A stretch of 64,000 nt of DNA. It comes from UBA7672 sp038326205 (GTDB taxonomy: Bacteria; Pseudomonadota; Alphaproteobacteria; Caulobacterales; Hyphomonadaceae). Of the stretch, positions 34,129 to 44,204 are shown piece after piece. The stretch covers positions 1-64,000 of the forward strand of contig JBBQJV010000012.1 of the NCBI GenBank assembly GCA_038326205.1. Reading direction: 5' to 3'. Both the position numbers and the translations under genes were made by a program. The notes below the pieces were generated by a model that searched no databases, was not told the origin of the DNA, and saw only the letters and a list, made by a program, of their open reading frames with translations. Numbering within the stretch: the first letter of the stretch is position 1; every line of letters starts with the position of its first letter.

Positions 34129-35460
34129 ATGCGGACGAACGCACGAAACCTCGCGCTGGCAGGCATGGTGGCGCTTATGTCGCTGGCTGGCATTCCAGCC
34201 TTGCTCGCCAGCGCGCAGCAGTCGCCAGCCGCCCAGCCCGACACGCTGATCCTCGCCGGCAAGCTGCTCGCTGATCCCGCTTCCGGCCGTGTCCTCACCC
34301 AGCAGAGCATCCTCGTCCGCAACGGTCGCGTCGTCAGCATCACAGCGGGCTACGCCAAACCAACCAACGGCGTGAAAGTCGTCGATCTCAAGAACGCCTT
34401 CGTCCTGCCGGGCCTGATCGACAGCCACGTCCACCTCACCAGCGAGACCGGACCCGACTCGCGGCTCAACGAGTTCATCAAGACCAGCGCCGACCAGGCT
34501 ATCGACGGCGCGGGCTATGCGCTGACGACGCTCGAAGCGGGTTTCACCACGGTCGCCGATCTCGGGGGCGATGCAGAAGCCGTGCTCGCCATCCGCGATG
34601 GCATCGCCCACGGCGTCATCCCCGGCCCGCGAATTATCGCGTCCGCTGGCGCCGTCAGCGTGCATGGCGGCCATGGCGACGTGAACGGCATGCCACGTGC
34701 GATCGCCGAAGTCCTGCGCCCGAACTCCGTCTGCTCCGGCGCCGATGATTGCGCCCGCGCCGTCCGCGAGCGCGTGCGCGATGGCGCGGACATCATCAAG
34801 ATCACGGCCACCGGCGGCGTTCTCTCACAGACCTCGGCTGGCCTTGCCCAGCAATTCACCGACGCCGAACTCGCCTCCATCGTTCAGGCCGCCCACGCCA
34901 TGGGCCGCAAGGTGACGGCGCACGCTCACGGCGTCGACGGCATCAATTCCTTCCTGCGCGCCGGTGGCGATTCCATTGAGCACGGCACCTATGCCGATGA
35001 AGAATCCGCACGGCTCTACAAGGAGCGCAACGCCTACCTGATCCCCACGCTATTGGCCGGCGACTTCGTCGCGCGCGAGGCAGCGAAGCCCAACAGCTTC
35101 CTCTCGCCCGCACAGCAGAAGAAAGCCCTCGAAGCGGGCCCAAAAATGCTCGACATGCTCCGCCGCATGCACGCAGCGGGCGTGAAGATCGCCTTCGGCA
35201 CCGACACCGGCGTTTCCGCCCACGGCGACAACGCGCAGGAATTCGCGCTGATGGTGACGGCCGGCATGACGCCGCTCGAGGCCATCACCGCCGCCACTGT
35301 CAGCGCAGCCGACCATTTCAGTCTTGCCGCCGAGATCGGCACGATCGCGGCGGGCAAGACCGCCGACATTATCGCCGTGAACGGTGACCCGCTGGCCAAC
35401 ATCCGCGAACTCGAATCGGTCGACTTCGTGATGAAGGACGGCAAAGTCTACAAGAACTAG
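34129..35460 (+). CDS. Secreted amidohydrolase (imidazolonepropionase/prolidase-like)
   Basis: The 443-residue enzyme has a signal peptide (ALAGMVALMSLAGIPALLAS). The metal-binding HxH is in LPGLIDSHVHLTSETG. IKITATGGVLSQTS supplies the lysine region, KVTAHAHGVDG and SIEHGTYAD the histidines, and FGTDTGVSAHG the catalytic aspartate. Similar periplasmic amidohydrolases cleave dipeptides or related amides. It lies 5 bp upstream of an SDR gene and is probably co-transcribed with it. Confidence 0.88.
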   Translation: MRTNARNLALAGMVALMSLAGIPALLASAQQSPAAQPDTLILAGKLLADPASGRVLTQQSILVRNGRVVSITAGYAKPTNGVKVVDLKNAFVLPGLIDSHVHLTSETGPDSRLNEFIKTSADQAIDGAGYALTTLEAGFTTVADLGGDAEAVLAIRDGIAHGVIPGPRIIASAGAVSVHGGHGDVNGMPRAIAEVLRPNSVCSGADDCARAVRERVRDGADIIKITATGGVLSQTSAGLAQQFTDAELASIVQAAHAMGRKVTAHAHGVDGINSFLRAGGDSIEHGTYADEESARLYKERNAYLIPTLLAGDFVAREAAKPNSFLSPAQQKKALEAGPKMLDMLRRMHAAGVKIAFGTDTGVSAHGDNAQEFALMVTAGMTPLEAITAATVSAADHFSLAAEIGTIAAGKTADIIAVNGDPLANIRELESVDFVMKDGKVYKN

Positions 35461-35465
35461 GCGCC

Positions 35466-36206
35466 ATGACCGATCCACTATTCGACCTCTCCGGCAAGAT
35501 AGCGCTCGTCACCGGCGGCAGCCGCGGCCTCGGCCTCGAAATGGTGCGAGCATTCGCGGAACGCGGCGCCGATGTCATCATCGCCAGCCGCAAGCTTGAT
35601 GCGTGCGAAGCGGCGGCTGACGAGGTCCGCAAGCTCGGCCGCCGCGCGCTCGCCATCTCCGCGAACATGTCCCACTGGGATCAGGCGGAACGTCTCGCCG
35701 AAGCGGCATGGTCCGAATGGGGGCGCATCGACATTCTCGTCAACAATGCCGGCATGAGCCCGCGCGTGCCCAGCCACGAGATGACCGAGGACCTGTTCGA
35801 CAAGGTGATGGACCTCAACTTCAAAGGCCCGTTCCGGCTAGCTTCTCTCATTGCGAAGAAGATGTTCGACGGCGATGGCGGCGTCATCATCAACGTCTCA
35901 TCCTCCGGCGCGCTCTATCCGCTGCCGCAGGTCGTGCCCTACTCCGGCGCCAAGTCCGCGCTCAACGCGATGACAGTCTCGTTCGCACGCGAGTACGGCC
36001 CGAAGGTGCGCGTCAACACGATCTCACCCGGCCCGTTCCTGACCGACATCGCCAAGGCGTGGACGCCCGAAGCACGCGAGACATCCGACAACGCTCTGGG
36101 CCGCCCCGGCCGCCCAGAAGAGATCGTCACCGCCGCCCTCTTCCTCGCCAGCCCCGCATCGAGCTTCACGACAGGCGCGATCATCCGCGTAGATGGTGGT
36201 AGCTAG
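35466..36206 (+). CDS. SDR-family oxidoreductase
   Basis: The 246-residue protein has TGGSRGLGLEM at the N-terminus, LVNNAGMSPR, the catalytic VSSSGALY and YSGAKSALN, and a C-terminal GAIIRVDGGS. This is the FabG/gluconate 5-dehydrogenase-like SDR pattern. NADP or NAD specificity and the substrate are not clear. It follows the amidohydrolase gene by 5 bp. Confidence 0.9.
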   Translation: MTDPLFDLSGKIALVTGGSRGLGLEMVRAFAERGADVIIASRKLDACEAAADEVRKLGRRALAISANMSHWDQAERLAEAAWSEWGRIDILVNNAGMSPRVPSHEMTEDLFDKVMDLNFKGPFRLASLIAKKMFDGDGGVIINVSSSGALYPLPQVVPYSGAKSALNAMTVSFAREYGPKVRVNTISPGPFLTDIAKAWTPEARETSDNALGRPGRPEEIVTAALFLASPASSFTTGAIIRVDGGS

Positions 36207-36349
36207 CATGCGCCCGTCCTTTGACGGAGGGCGCTTCGGCCAAGTTACAAGGATGAGTGCTTGGGGAGCGCTGCTAGAGTAGCGCTCGTGGTGAGCAGCC
36301 AGCGAAGCTGGCGTCCGTCGAACCACGAGTGCGAGGCTCACCAGCCGTG

Positions 36350-39300
36350 CTACAAATTCAACAGCGTCGGATCCCCGCCTTGCGCCGCGATGTTCACCGT
36401 CACCGCCCGCTCGGTCGCAAAGCGCGCGACATAGTGTGGCCCGCCCGCCTTCGGCCCCGTGCCTGAAAGCCCCGAGCCACCAAACGGCTGCACGCCAACT
36501 ACCGCGCCGATGATCGACCGGTTCACATAAACATTCCCCGCACGAACGAACGCCTTCACCTTCTCTGCGAAACCTTCCAGCCGCGAGTGAACCCCCAACG
36601 TCAGGCCATAGCCCTTGTCCGACAGCGCCTTGCCCACCGTTTCGATCTGGTCCGGGTCATAACGGATTACATGCAGGACCGGCCCGAACACTTCACGATC
36701 AAGCTGATCGACAGATGAAAGCTCGACGATGGCCGGCCCAAAGAACATTCCCATCTCATGCAGCTCACCGATATCGCGCTGCCAGATCTTCGCCGACGTC
36801 TTCATCCATTCAAGGTGCGCCTCCAGAAGCCCACGCGCCTCCGCGTCGATGATCGGGCCGATGTCTGTCGCAGCGTCCGCTGGATCACCGATCACCATAA
36901 CCTCCATTGCCCCCTTGATCATCGTGATCGTCTCTTCCGCCGTCTCGTGCGGCAGGAACAAGACGCGCAGCGCCGAGCACCGCTGCCCCGCCGAGCGGAA
37001 CGCCGACATCACCACATCGTCCACCACCTGCTCGCGCAACGCCGTCGTGTCGCAGAACAACCCATTGAGCCCGCCGGTCTCCGCAATCAGCGGCACGATC
37101 GGTCCATCCTTCGTCGCCAGCGTGCGGTTGATGATCCGCGCGACTTCCGTCGACCCCGTGAACGCCACACCACCGCAGCGCGCATCGCCCGTCAGCATCC
37201 CCCCAACCTTGCCATCGCCCGTCAGCAGGTGCAGCGCCTCAACCGGCAACCCCGCCGCGTGGAAAAGCTTTACGGCTTCGAACGCGATCGCCGGTGTCTG
37301 CTCCGCAGGCTTCGCAAGCACAGTATTTCCCGCCGCGAGTGCGCCCGCGATCTGTCCCGTAAAAATGGCGAGCGGGAAATTCCACGGCGAGATGCAGACG
37401 AACACCCCGCGTCCCATCATCTCCATGCCGTTGGTTTCACCCGCCGGACCCGGCAACGTCTCAAGCCCTTTGAACTTGGTCTCCGCCTCCACTGCATAGT
37501 AACGACAGAAATCGACCGCTTCGCGCACTTCGGCGATGCAATCGTCCAGCGTCTTGCCGCCTTCGCGCGTCAGTATCGCAATCAGGCGATCCGTCTCGTG
37601 CTCCATGGCGTTGGCCATGGATTCCAGAATGTCAGCGCGCTTCGCCCCGCCGAGCGCATTCCAGTGCGGCTGGCACGCCAGCGCAGACGCATAGGCCGCG
37701 TCAACCTGCATCTTCGTCGCCGGCGCCACTGTGCTGACCGTGCGCTGCGCATTGGCCGGCGCCTTCATGGCGTCGCCCGCCGCGGTTGTGGACCCGCCCG
37801 CCACGATGGAGCCGACGGCCATCGGGCCTTCGGCATCAAGCTTTGCGATCTCCGCATGCAGGCGTGTCCGAACTCCAAGCTGGCTGAAATCCAGCCCGCG
37901 CGAGTTCTGGCGCGATGCACCATACAGCCCCGGTGGCGGCGGAATGCGCGGATGGCGCCCAGGTGCTGCCGACAGCAGCGTATAGGGATCGGCAGCGATA
38001 CGCTCGGCCGGCACGTCCTCGTCGAGGAAGGAATGCACGAACGATGTATTCGCGCCGTTCTCCAGCAAGCGACGCACGAGATAGGGCAACAGATCCTGGT
38101 GGGCGCCAACCGGCGCATAGATCCGCACCGACCGCTCACGTCCCGCCGCCTTGTAGAGCGGTACGCCCATGCCGTGCAGCCGCTGGAACTCATAGTCCGA
38201 ATTGCCCGCGCGCTTCGCCATCAGCTCGATCCCGGCGAGCGAGTTGGCGTTGTGTGTTGCAAACTGCGGATAGATCGATGGCCCGATCTTCAACAGCGCG
38301 TTGGCGCAGGTGAGATAGGAAACGTCCGTCGCCTGCTTGGTGGTGAACACTGGATAGTCCGGCTGACCATCGACCTGCGCGCGCTTGATCTCGGAATCCC
38401 AGTACGCGCCCTTCACCAGCCGCACCATCATCAGGCGGTTGGTGTCCGCTGCGAGTTGCCCCAGCCAGTCGACTACCGCCTCGCCGCGCTTCTGATAGGC
38501 CTGCACTGCAAGCCCCAACCCGGTCCACTTGGCTGCCAGACTTGGCTCGCGCGCCAGGTTTTCCAGCAGCGACAGCGATAGCACGAGCCGATCCGCCTCT
38601 TCCGCATCGAGCGTGAAGTTGATGTTCTGCTTCGCCGCCAACTTGGCCAGCTCCAGCACCATCGGATATAGCTCGCGATGCACCCGCTCGCCCTGCACGG
38701 CACGATAGGCCGGATGCAAGGCGGAGAGTTTTACCGAGATGCCATCCGCCGTCTCCGGCCGATCCCCCGTCTTCGCCTTGCCAACCTCGTCGATGGCATT
38801 CGCATAGCTGTCGAAATACCGGCGCGCATCCGCCGTCGTGCGCGCGCCCTCGCCCAGCATGTCGAACGAGTGGCTGGCCGCCTCGCCCTTCTTCACCGTC
38901 CGCTGGCCGCGCTTCAGCGCCTCGTCAATCGTGCGCCCCATCACGAACTGCCCGCCCATGATGCGCATCGCCTGCATCATCGCAGCCCGGATCACGGGTT
39001 CACCCGCCTGACGCACCATGCGCTGCATGAAGCCAGCAGGATTCTCACCGGCATCTTCCGGCGGATGCACGATGCGTCCCGTCAGCATCAGCCCCCAGGT
39101 CGACGCATTGACCAGCAGCGAGTCTGACTTGCCGCGATGGTCCGACCATTCGCCAGACGAGATCTTCTCCGCGATCAGCGCGTCCGCCGTCTCCGCATCC
39201 GGCACGCGCAGCAACGCCTCCGCGAGACACATCAGCGCCAGCCCCTCCGGGTTTGAAAGTCCGAACTCCTCGAGGAAGCTTTCCATCACGCCCGAGCGCC

Positions 39301-39478
39301 GCGTCTCAGCCCGCGCCTTCAACACGATGTCCCGCGCCGCCGCCGCGGCCGCCCGCCGCTCCGCCGCATCCAGCGCCGGATTGGCCAGCAGCTCGGCGAT
39401 GCGCTTGGCTTCGTCCTCGAACTTCCCCTTATCCAGAAAATCCGGCGAGCGCGGGGCGTCAGTTGTTGATTGCGGCAT
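36350..39478 (-). CDS. putA: Bifunctional proline dehydrogenase / P5C dehydrogenase
   Basis: This 1042-residue enzyme oxidises proline to glutamate. The N-terminal half is the FAD-dependent proline dehydrogenase barrel, with DGISVKLSALHP, LDAEEADRL, VRLVKGAYWDSEIK and ATHNANSLA. The C-terminal half is the aldehyde dehydrogenase, with CISPWNFPLAIF, GSTEVARIINR, AETGGLNGLF and the nucleophile in FRSAGQRCSALRV. It lacks the ribbon-helix-helix DNA-binding domain of E. coli PutA, so it is not self-regulating in that way. I use ATG 39478; longer readings run into the divergent promoter region. Confidence 0.96.
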   Translation of the reverse strand: MPQSTTDAPRSPDFLDKGKFEDEAKRIAELLANPALDAAERRAAAAAARDIVLKARAETRRSGVMESFLEEFGLSNPEGLALMCLAEALLRVPDAETADALIAEKISSGEWSDHRGKSDSLLVNASTWGLMLTGRIVHPPEDAGENPAGFMQRMVRQAGEPVIRAAMMQAMRIMGGQFVMGRTIDEALKRGQRTVKKGEAASHSFDMLGEGARTTADARRYFDSYANAIDEVGKAKTGDRPETADGISVKLSALHPAYRAVQGERVHRELYPMVLELAKLAAKQNINFTLDAEEADRLVLSLSLLENLAREPSLAAKWTGLGLAVQAYQKRGEAVVDWLGQLAADTNRLMMVRLVKGAYWDSEIKRAQVDGQPDYPVFTTKQATDVSYLTCANALLKIGPSIYPQFATHNANSLAGIELMAKRAGNSDYEFQRLHGMGVPLYKAAGRERSVRIYAPVGAHQDLLPYLVRRLLENGANTSFVHSFLDEDVPAERIAADPYTLLSAAPGRHPRIPPPPGLYGASRQNSRGLDFSQLGVRTRLHAEIAKLDAEGPMAVGSIVAGGSTTAAGDAMKAPANAQRTVSTVAPATKMQVDAAYASALACQPHWNALGGAKRADILESMANAMEHETDRLIAILTREGGKTLDDCIAEVREAVDFCRYYAVEAETKFKGLETLPGPAGETNGMEMMGRGVFVCISPWNFPLAIFTGQIAGALAAGNTVLAKPAEQTPAIAFEAVKLFHAAGLPVEALHLLTGDGKVGGMLTGDARCGGVAFTGSTEVARIINRTLATKDGPIVPLIAETGGLNGLFCDTTALREQVVDDVVMSAFRSAGQRCSALRVLFLPHETAEETITMIKGAMEVMVIGDPADAATDIGPIIDAEARGLLEAHLEWMKTSAKIWQRDIGELHEMGMFFGPAIVELSSVDQLDREVFGPVLHVIRYDPDQIETVGKALSDKGYGLTLGVHSRLEGFAEKVKAFVRAGNVYVNRSIIGAVVGVQPFGGSGLSGTGPKAGGPHYVARFATERAVTVNIAAQGGDPTLLNL

Positions 39479-39570
39479 GATCGACACTCTAATGTCAGGG
39501 ACCACATATCTGCCGGTGCGCCTGCATCGGATCAACTTGAAACTCGCGGGCCGGAGCCGACCTTCACACA

Positions 39571-39939
39571 ATGATTCTCCGTTCAGCCGTCCTGACCGCA
39601 GCTCTGTTCACCGCTGCCTGCGTGGCGCCGCCAGCACCGGCCGCAGGGGCATCCGCCGCATGCGACCTGAAGGTCGAATTTGCCAGCATCGGCACGGGCA
39701 TCGACCCTGACGTGCTGGAAAAGGTGGATGCATTGCTTGCTGGCGACACAGGCATTTCAACAATCGACCGCAAGCAGTGGGGCCGCGAAGGCGAGATTAC
39801 ACTGTGCGTCGACACGAAAACGGACGCTGACGCGGCGCGCCTGTTTGGCGCGGTGAAGCGCCTTTTCCCCGTCTCATCGTTCATGCCGATTTCTGTTGAA
39901 ACCGGGGCCGGACTGCAATTCCGTGTTCCAGCTCCCTGA
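39571..39939 (+). CDS. Hypothetical lipoprotein
   Basis: The 122-residue product has a signal sequence with a lipobox (LTAALFTAACV). The mature part includes FASIGTGIDPDVLEKVDALL and CVDTKTDADAARLFGAVKRL. I recognise no family. It is divergent from putA and lies 93 bp upstream of the glycosyltransferase gene. Confidence 0.6.
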   Translation: MILRSAVLTAALFTAACVAPPAPAAGASAACDLKVEFASIGTGIDPDVLEKVDALLAGDTGISTIDRKQWGREGEITLCVDTKTDADAARLFGAVKRLFPVSSFMPISVETGAGLQFRVPAP

Positions 39940-40032
39940 ACCCTTCCGGCCATAATCCTGCCCGGCCATAGACGCGGGCGGCCAGCGCCCCTATTCAAGC
40001 GGCGCTGAATCGCAGAAGGACCCGCGCCCGCA

Positions 40033-41166
40033 ATGCGCATCATGCTGGTATCCGACGCCTGGGATCCGCAGGTGAATGGCGTTGTTCGCACCATGAAGCG
40101 CGTCATCGCCGAGTGCGAGCAGCTTGGCCATACGTGGGACATCGTCTCGCCCAACGGCTTCAAGACGATCCCCCTGCCGACCTATTCCGAAATCAAGCTC
40201 GCCTTCGGCGCCAAGAAAGTCATCGAAGAGCGCTTCCTCGAATTCGAACCCGACGCAGTTCACATCGCAACCGAAGGACCCCTCGGATGGGCAGCGCGTG
40301 CGGTCTGCCTGCGCCACAAGTTTCCCTTCACGACCGCCTATCACACGCGCTTTCCCGAATACATTTCGGCGCGCTTCTTCTTCCTGCCCGTCTGGGCGGG
40401 TTACATGTATGTCCGCGAGTTTCACAAATACTCCGGCCGCGTCATGGTCGCGACTGCATCGATGCGCGACGAGTTGGCGGCCCAGCGCTTCAAGAACATC
40501 ATCCCGTGGTCGCGTGGCGTCGACACCGATTTGTTCCACCCCGCCAAGCGGAAGGATGATCGTGGTCCCTTCAAAGGCATGGCGCAGCCGATCTGGCTCA
40601 ATGTGGGTCGCGTCGCCGTCGAGAAGAACATTGCCGCTTTCGTCGAGACCGATCTGCCCGGTACGAAAGTAATCGTCGGCGATGGACCGCAGCTTGAAAC
40701 GCTGAAGGCGAAACATCCGGAGGTTCACTTTCTCGGCGTCAAACAGGGCGAAAAGCTTGCCGCCTGCTTTGCCAACGCCGACTGCTTCGTCTTTCCCAGC
40801 CTCACCGACACGTTCGGCCTCGTCATCCTCGAAGCGATGGCGGCAGGCACGCCCGTCGCGGGCTTCAATGTGCCGGGCCCACGCGATCTCATCCCGGGCT
40901 CAGGCGCCGGTGCGGTGGACGACGATCTCAAGACAGCCTGCGAAGAAGCCCTGACCTGCTCGCGCGAAACTTCGCGCGCCTACGCCGAAACCTATTCCTG
41001 GCGCGCCTGCGCCGAGCAGTTCCTCAACAATCTCGAACCCCTGCCCGTGCCCGACCGCAGCCGCTTCTGGAAACGCATGGCTAAACTGCGCAACGCCCTC
41101 CGCATCCGCCGCCGTAAACCAAAGCCGGGTGACGCAAAAGCGAAGACGACTGAGAAAGCCAAATAG
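40033..41166 (+). CDS. GT4-type glycosyltransferase
   Basis: The 377-residue enzyme is a GT-B fold glycosyltransferase. DAWDPQVNGVVRTMKR is at the N-terminus, HIATEGPLGWAAR and TTAYHTRFPEY follow, and the C-terminal donor-binding part has PIWLNVGRVAVEKNI, the sugar-nucleotide loop FPSLTDTFGLVILEAMA with its EX7E pattern, and PVAGFNVPGP. It resembles enzymes that transfer mannose or glucuronic/sulfo sugars to diacylglycerol (MgtA/SqdX group). The tail is very basic, which suits membrane association. Confidence 0.87.
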   Translation: MRIMLVSDAWDPQVNGVVRTMKRVIAECEQLGHTWDIVSPNGFKTIPLPTYSEIKLAFGAKKVIEERFLEFEPDAVHIATEGPLGWAARAVCLRHKFPFTTAYHTRFPEYISARFFFLPVWAGYMYVREFHKYSGRVMVATASMRDELAAQRFKNIIPWSRGVDTDLFHPAKRKDDRGPFKGMAQPIWLNVGRVAVEKNIAAFVETDLPGTKVIVGDGPQLETLKAKHPEVHFLGVKQGEKLAACFANADCFVFPSLTDTFGLVILEAMAAGTPVAGFNVPGPRDLIPGSGAGAVDDDLKTACEEALTCSRETSRAYAETYSWRACAEQFLNNLEPLPVPDRSRFWKRMAKLRNALRIRRRKPKPGDAKAKTTEKAK

Positions 41167-41168
41167 CT

Positions 41169-41270
41169 GTCATTCCGGGCGAAGGCGCGCAGCGCTGCAG
41201 ACCCGGAAACCAGATGCAATGCCCGCTGCTACTGGGTTCCCGCTCTCCTCTTCGCTACGGCGGGAATGAC
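41169..41270. repeat. Extragenic palindromic repeat pair
   Basis: GTCATTCCGGGCGAAG-type unit at 41169-41210 and an inverted copy ending GGGAATGAC at about 41232-41270. The unit is shared with 27437-27546. It fills the gap between two convergent genes. Confidence 0.65.
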
Positions 41271-41303
41271 ATGACCGGAGTGAATATTCGGAACGCGAGT
41301 GCC

Positions 41304-44129
41304 CTACTCCGCCGGGTCCCCATTCGCGTCCACGACGTGAATCTCACCGAGGTTCAACTCGCGAATACCCTTTTCGATCTTCGCGCGGTCGCCGACGATA
41401 ACCCAGACATGGTTCTGGTTGGGGATGATCGCCTTGGCCGTCGCTTCCACCTGCGCCGGCGTTACCGAGCGATAGCTGTCGGCGTATTTCGCCCAGTAGT
41501 CCGCCGGAAGGTTGAACTCATCAATGTCGCCCAGAGTGCCGAGCACTGCACCCGCCGTCTCCCACCGGCTTGCCATGCCCAGCAGCGTGTTGGTGCGCAC
41601 GGTCTCGAGTTCGGCTGGCGTCGGCGGCTTGGCGCCGACAATGTTGGTCAGCTCCTTGCGCAGCTCGATCAACGCGCCTTTCGTTGCGTCAGTCTGCACC
41701 GGCGCCGTCACGATGAAGTTGCGTGGGCCACGTCCGCCGCTTAGCCCTGAGCGCGCGCCATACGACCAGCCCTTGTCCTCACGTAGGTTCATGTTGACCC
41801 GACTGGTGAAGTTGCCGCCGAACAGCGCGTTGAACGCCGACGTGCGGGTATCCATGGCGGTGTCACGCTTCGGCTGCGTCGAACCAACCAGAATGATCGA
41901 CTGCGCCGAGTCCGGCCGATCAACCAGATAGACGATGGGCTTCGTTGACCGCACGCCCAGCGGCACATCTGCGCGGCTGTTGGGGGCATCGGCCCAGCCC
42001 TTCAGCGCCGCTTCCAGTTTCGGCGTGATCTCCGCCAGGGTCGTATCGCCGACCACAAAGAGCGTGGCGTTGTTCGGGCCATACCAGCCCTTGTGGAACG
42101 CCGCCGTATCGGCCGGCGTCAGCGCAGTGATCTCTTCCGGCGATAGCAGGTGGCCGTACGGATGATCGTCGCCCCACAGAGCCCTCGCCATCACGCGCTG
42201 CGCGATTGAGCTGGGGTCGCGCAGCTGCTGGTTCAGCCCCTGCACGGTCTGCGCTTGCACGCGCTTGAAATCGCCATCCGTGAAAGCTGGATTGCGCAAC
42301 ACATCAGCCCAGATCGCCATCACCTGATCGACGGTCGGCGTCAGTGCGGTGAACTGGACACCGGACTCTTCCCCGCCGCCGCCTACGCCAAGATAAGCGC
42401 CGAGCCTGTCGATCGCGTCGGCAATCTGCAGCGCCGAGCGCGTCGTCGTGCCTTCGTCCAGCAAGTTGGCGGTAAGACCCGACAGGCCATCCTTCAGCTT
42501 GGATGTGTCAGCCGGATAGCCGGTGTCGATCTGCATCGACACGTTGACCTGCGGCACGTCATGGCGCTCGACCAGATAGATTTTCATGCCATTGGAAAGC
42601 GTCGCTGTCTGATAGGAAGGGAACACCGCATCGGCTACCGATCCGGGCTGGGGCATCATCTTGCGATCGACCGGCGGGCTGAACGCTTTCGGGCTGCCGA
42701 ACGGCAGGACGGTCAGCGTATAGGAGCCGCGCGTCAGCCATTTGCGGGCCGCCGCCTGGACTGTTGCGGGCGTTGAAGCCTCGACACGCTCGAGCGAAGT
42801 CTTCCAGCCGTTTGGATCGCCCGCAATCATCTCCCACTGCGCCAGCTGCCCCGCCTTGCTCGACGTGCTTTCAAGGCCGGCGATCACGCCCGAGACGGTC
42901 TGCACGATGTTCTTGTCGATCTCTGCCTGCGTCGGACCATTGGCGATCAGGCGGTTCACCTCCTCGTCGATGATCGCTTCGATCTTCTTGAGATCGGCAT
43001 CGGGCTTCGCCGTCACGACGATACGGAACTGGCCTGAAATCTCGCTCTGCGGATTGCCGACATTGACGCTCGTCGCCAGCTGCTCGTCGAACACCAGCCG
43101 CTTGGTCAGGCGCGCATTGCGATCACCGCCAAGAGCGGCTGCGACATTGTCCAGAAGCTCACCTTCCGGATTGCCGAGTTCGGGCACGTTCCACGTCTTG
43201 TAGATGCGCGGCTGGGCCACACGATCATACAGGATCTCGCGTTGGTTCTCGGCCAGCGGCGGCACCCAGGATTTCGGCTGTGACTGCGGCGATCCGGGTG
43301 GGATCTCGCCGAAGAACTTCTCAACTTTCGTTTTGGCAGCTTCCGGCGTGATGTCGCCGGAAATCACGACGATAGCGTTGGAAGGTCCGTACCAGGTTTT
43401 GAACCAGTCCTGCACGTCCGCCATCTTCGCGGCGTTGAGGTCATCCATCGAGCCGATGACCGTGTGGCCGTACGGGTGATCGTCGGGATAGGTCGCATCG
43501 ACGATGTGATTGAACACCTGGCCATAGGGCTGGTTCTCGCCCTGACGTTTCTCGTTCTGCACCACGCTGCGCTGCTCATCGAGCCGGTTCTGGTCCACCG
43601 CGCCGAGTAGAAACCCCATGCGGTCGGACTCAAGCCATAGAATGCTGTCGAGTGCGTCGGTCGGCACAGTTTGAAAATAGTTGGTGCGATCGGTATTCGT
43701 GGAGCCGTTCTGGTTGGTCGCGCCGATCTGCTGCGTCGCTTTGAAGAAGTCATCGTTGAAGTGTTGCGAGCCGTTGAACATCAGGTGCTCGAACAGGTGG
43801 GCGAAACCCGAACGGCCCTTGGGCTCGTTCTTCGACCCGACATGATAGACGATGTGGATCGTCACGGTCGGCGTCTTGTGATCCTCGTTGACCACCAGCG
43901 TAAGGCCGTTCTCCAGCGTGTATTTCGTGAACGGGATCTCGTAACTCATCCCCGCAATCTTCGCGACGATCGGATCGCGCTGTGTCACGACCGCCTCTGT
44001 CGGCGCCGCCGCGGGTATCATCGGCGCGGCATAGGTCGTCGATGTCTGCCCCGTCGACGTGCAGGCATTCGCCGCGAGCGCTGCAACCAGCGCCCCGCCA
44101 ACTGATCCAAACACCCGCATTCTGAACAT
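41304..44129 (-). CDS. M16-family zinc peptidase
   Basis: The 941-residue protein has a signal/lipobox start (ALVAALAANACTS) and two M16 halves. The inverted zinc motif HLFEH is at residues 111-115 (GFAHLFEHLMFNG) with the distal glutamate in the following helix region. The second half keeps the fold (LKDGLSGLTANLLDEGTTTR) but lacks HxxEH, as is normal for the non-catalytic half. Pitrilysin-type proteases of this size in the periplasm degrade peptides. It stands alone between two intergenic regions. Confidence 0.93.
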   Translation of the reverse strand: MFRMRVFGSVGGALVAALAANACTSTGQTSTTYAAPMIPAAAPTEAVVTQRDPIVAKIAGMSYEIPFTKYTLENGLTLVVNEDHKTPTVTIHIVYHVGSKNEPKGRSGFAHLFEHLMFNGSQHFNDDFFKATQQIGATNQNGSTNTDRTNYFQTVPTDALDSILWLESDRMGFLLGAVDQNRLDEQRSVVQNEKRQGENQPYGQVFNHIVDATYPDDHPYGHTVIGSMDDLNAAKMADVQDWFKTWYGPSNAIVVISGDITPEAAKTKVEKFFGEIPPGSPQSQPKSWVPPLAENQREILYDRVAQPRIYKTWNVPELGNPEGELLDNVAAALGGDRNARLTKRLVFDEQLATSVNVGNPQSEISGQFRIVVTAKPDADLKKIEAIIDEEVNRLIANGPTQAEIDKNIVQTVSGVIAGLESTSSKAGQLAQWEMIAGDPNGWKTSLERVEASTPATVQAAARKWLTRGSYTLTVLPFGSPKAFSPPVDRKMMPQPGSVADAVFPSYQTATLSNGMKIYLVERHDVPQVNVSMQIDTGYPADTSKLKDGLSGLTANLLDEGTTTRSALQIADAIDRLGAYLGVGGGGEESGVQFTALTPTVDQVMAIWADVLRNPAFTDGDFKRVQAQTVQGLNQQLRDPSSIAQRVMARALWGDDHPYGHLLSPEEITALTPADTAAFHKGWYGPNNATLFVVGDTTLAEITPKLEAALKGWADAPNSRADVPLGVRSTKPIVYLVDRPDSAQSIILVGSTQPKRDTAMDTRTSAFNALFGGNFTSRVNMNLREDKGWSYGARSGLSGGRGPRNFIVTAPVQTDATKGALIELRKELTNIVGAKPPTPAELETVRTNTLLGMASRWETAGAVLGTLGDIDEFNLPADYWAKYADSYRSVTPAQVEATAKAIIPNQNHVWVIVGDRAKIEKGIRELNLGEIHVVDANGDPAE

Positions 44130-44204
44130 CGTCTGCCTCTCGAAAACTGAGCGACCACTCTATGTGCCGCTTATCGTGAAGCAATCAGAAATCGGGAAAG
44201 GCCT

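Noticed and set aside
36758..38581. Open frame of 607 codons on the plus strand
   Set aside because: It is antisense to putA, which has both catalytic domains in full.
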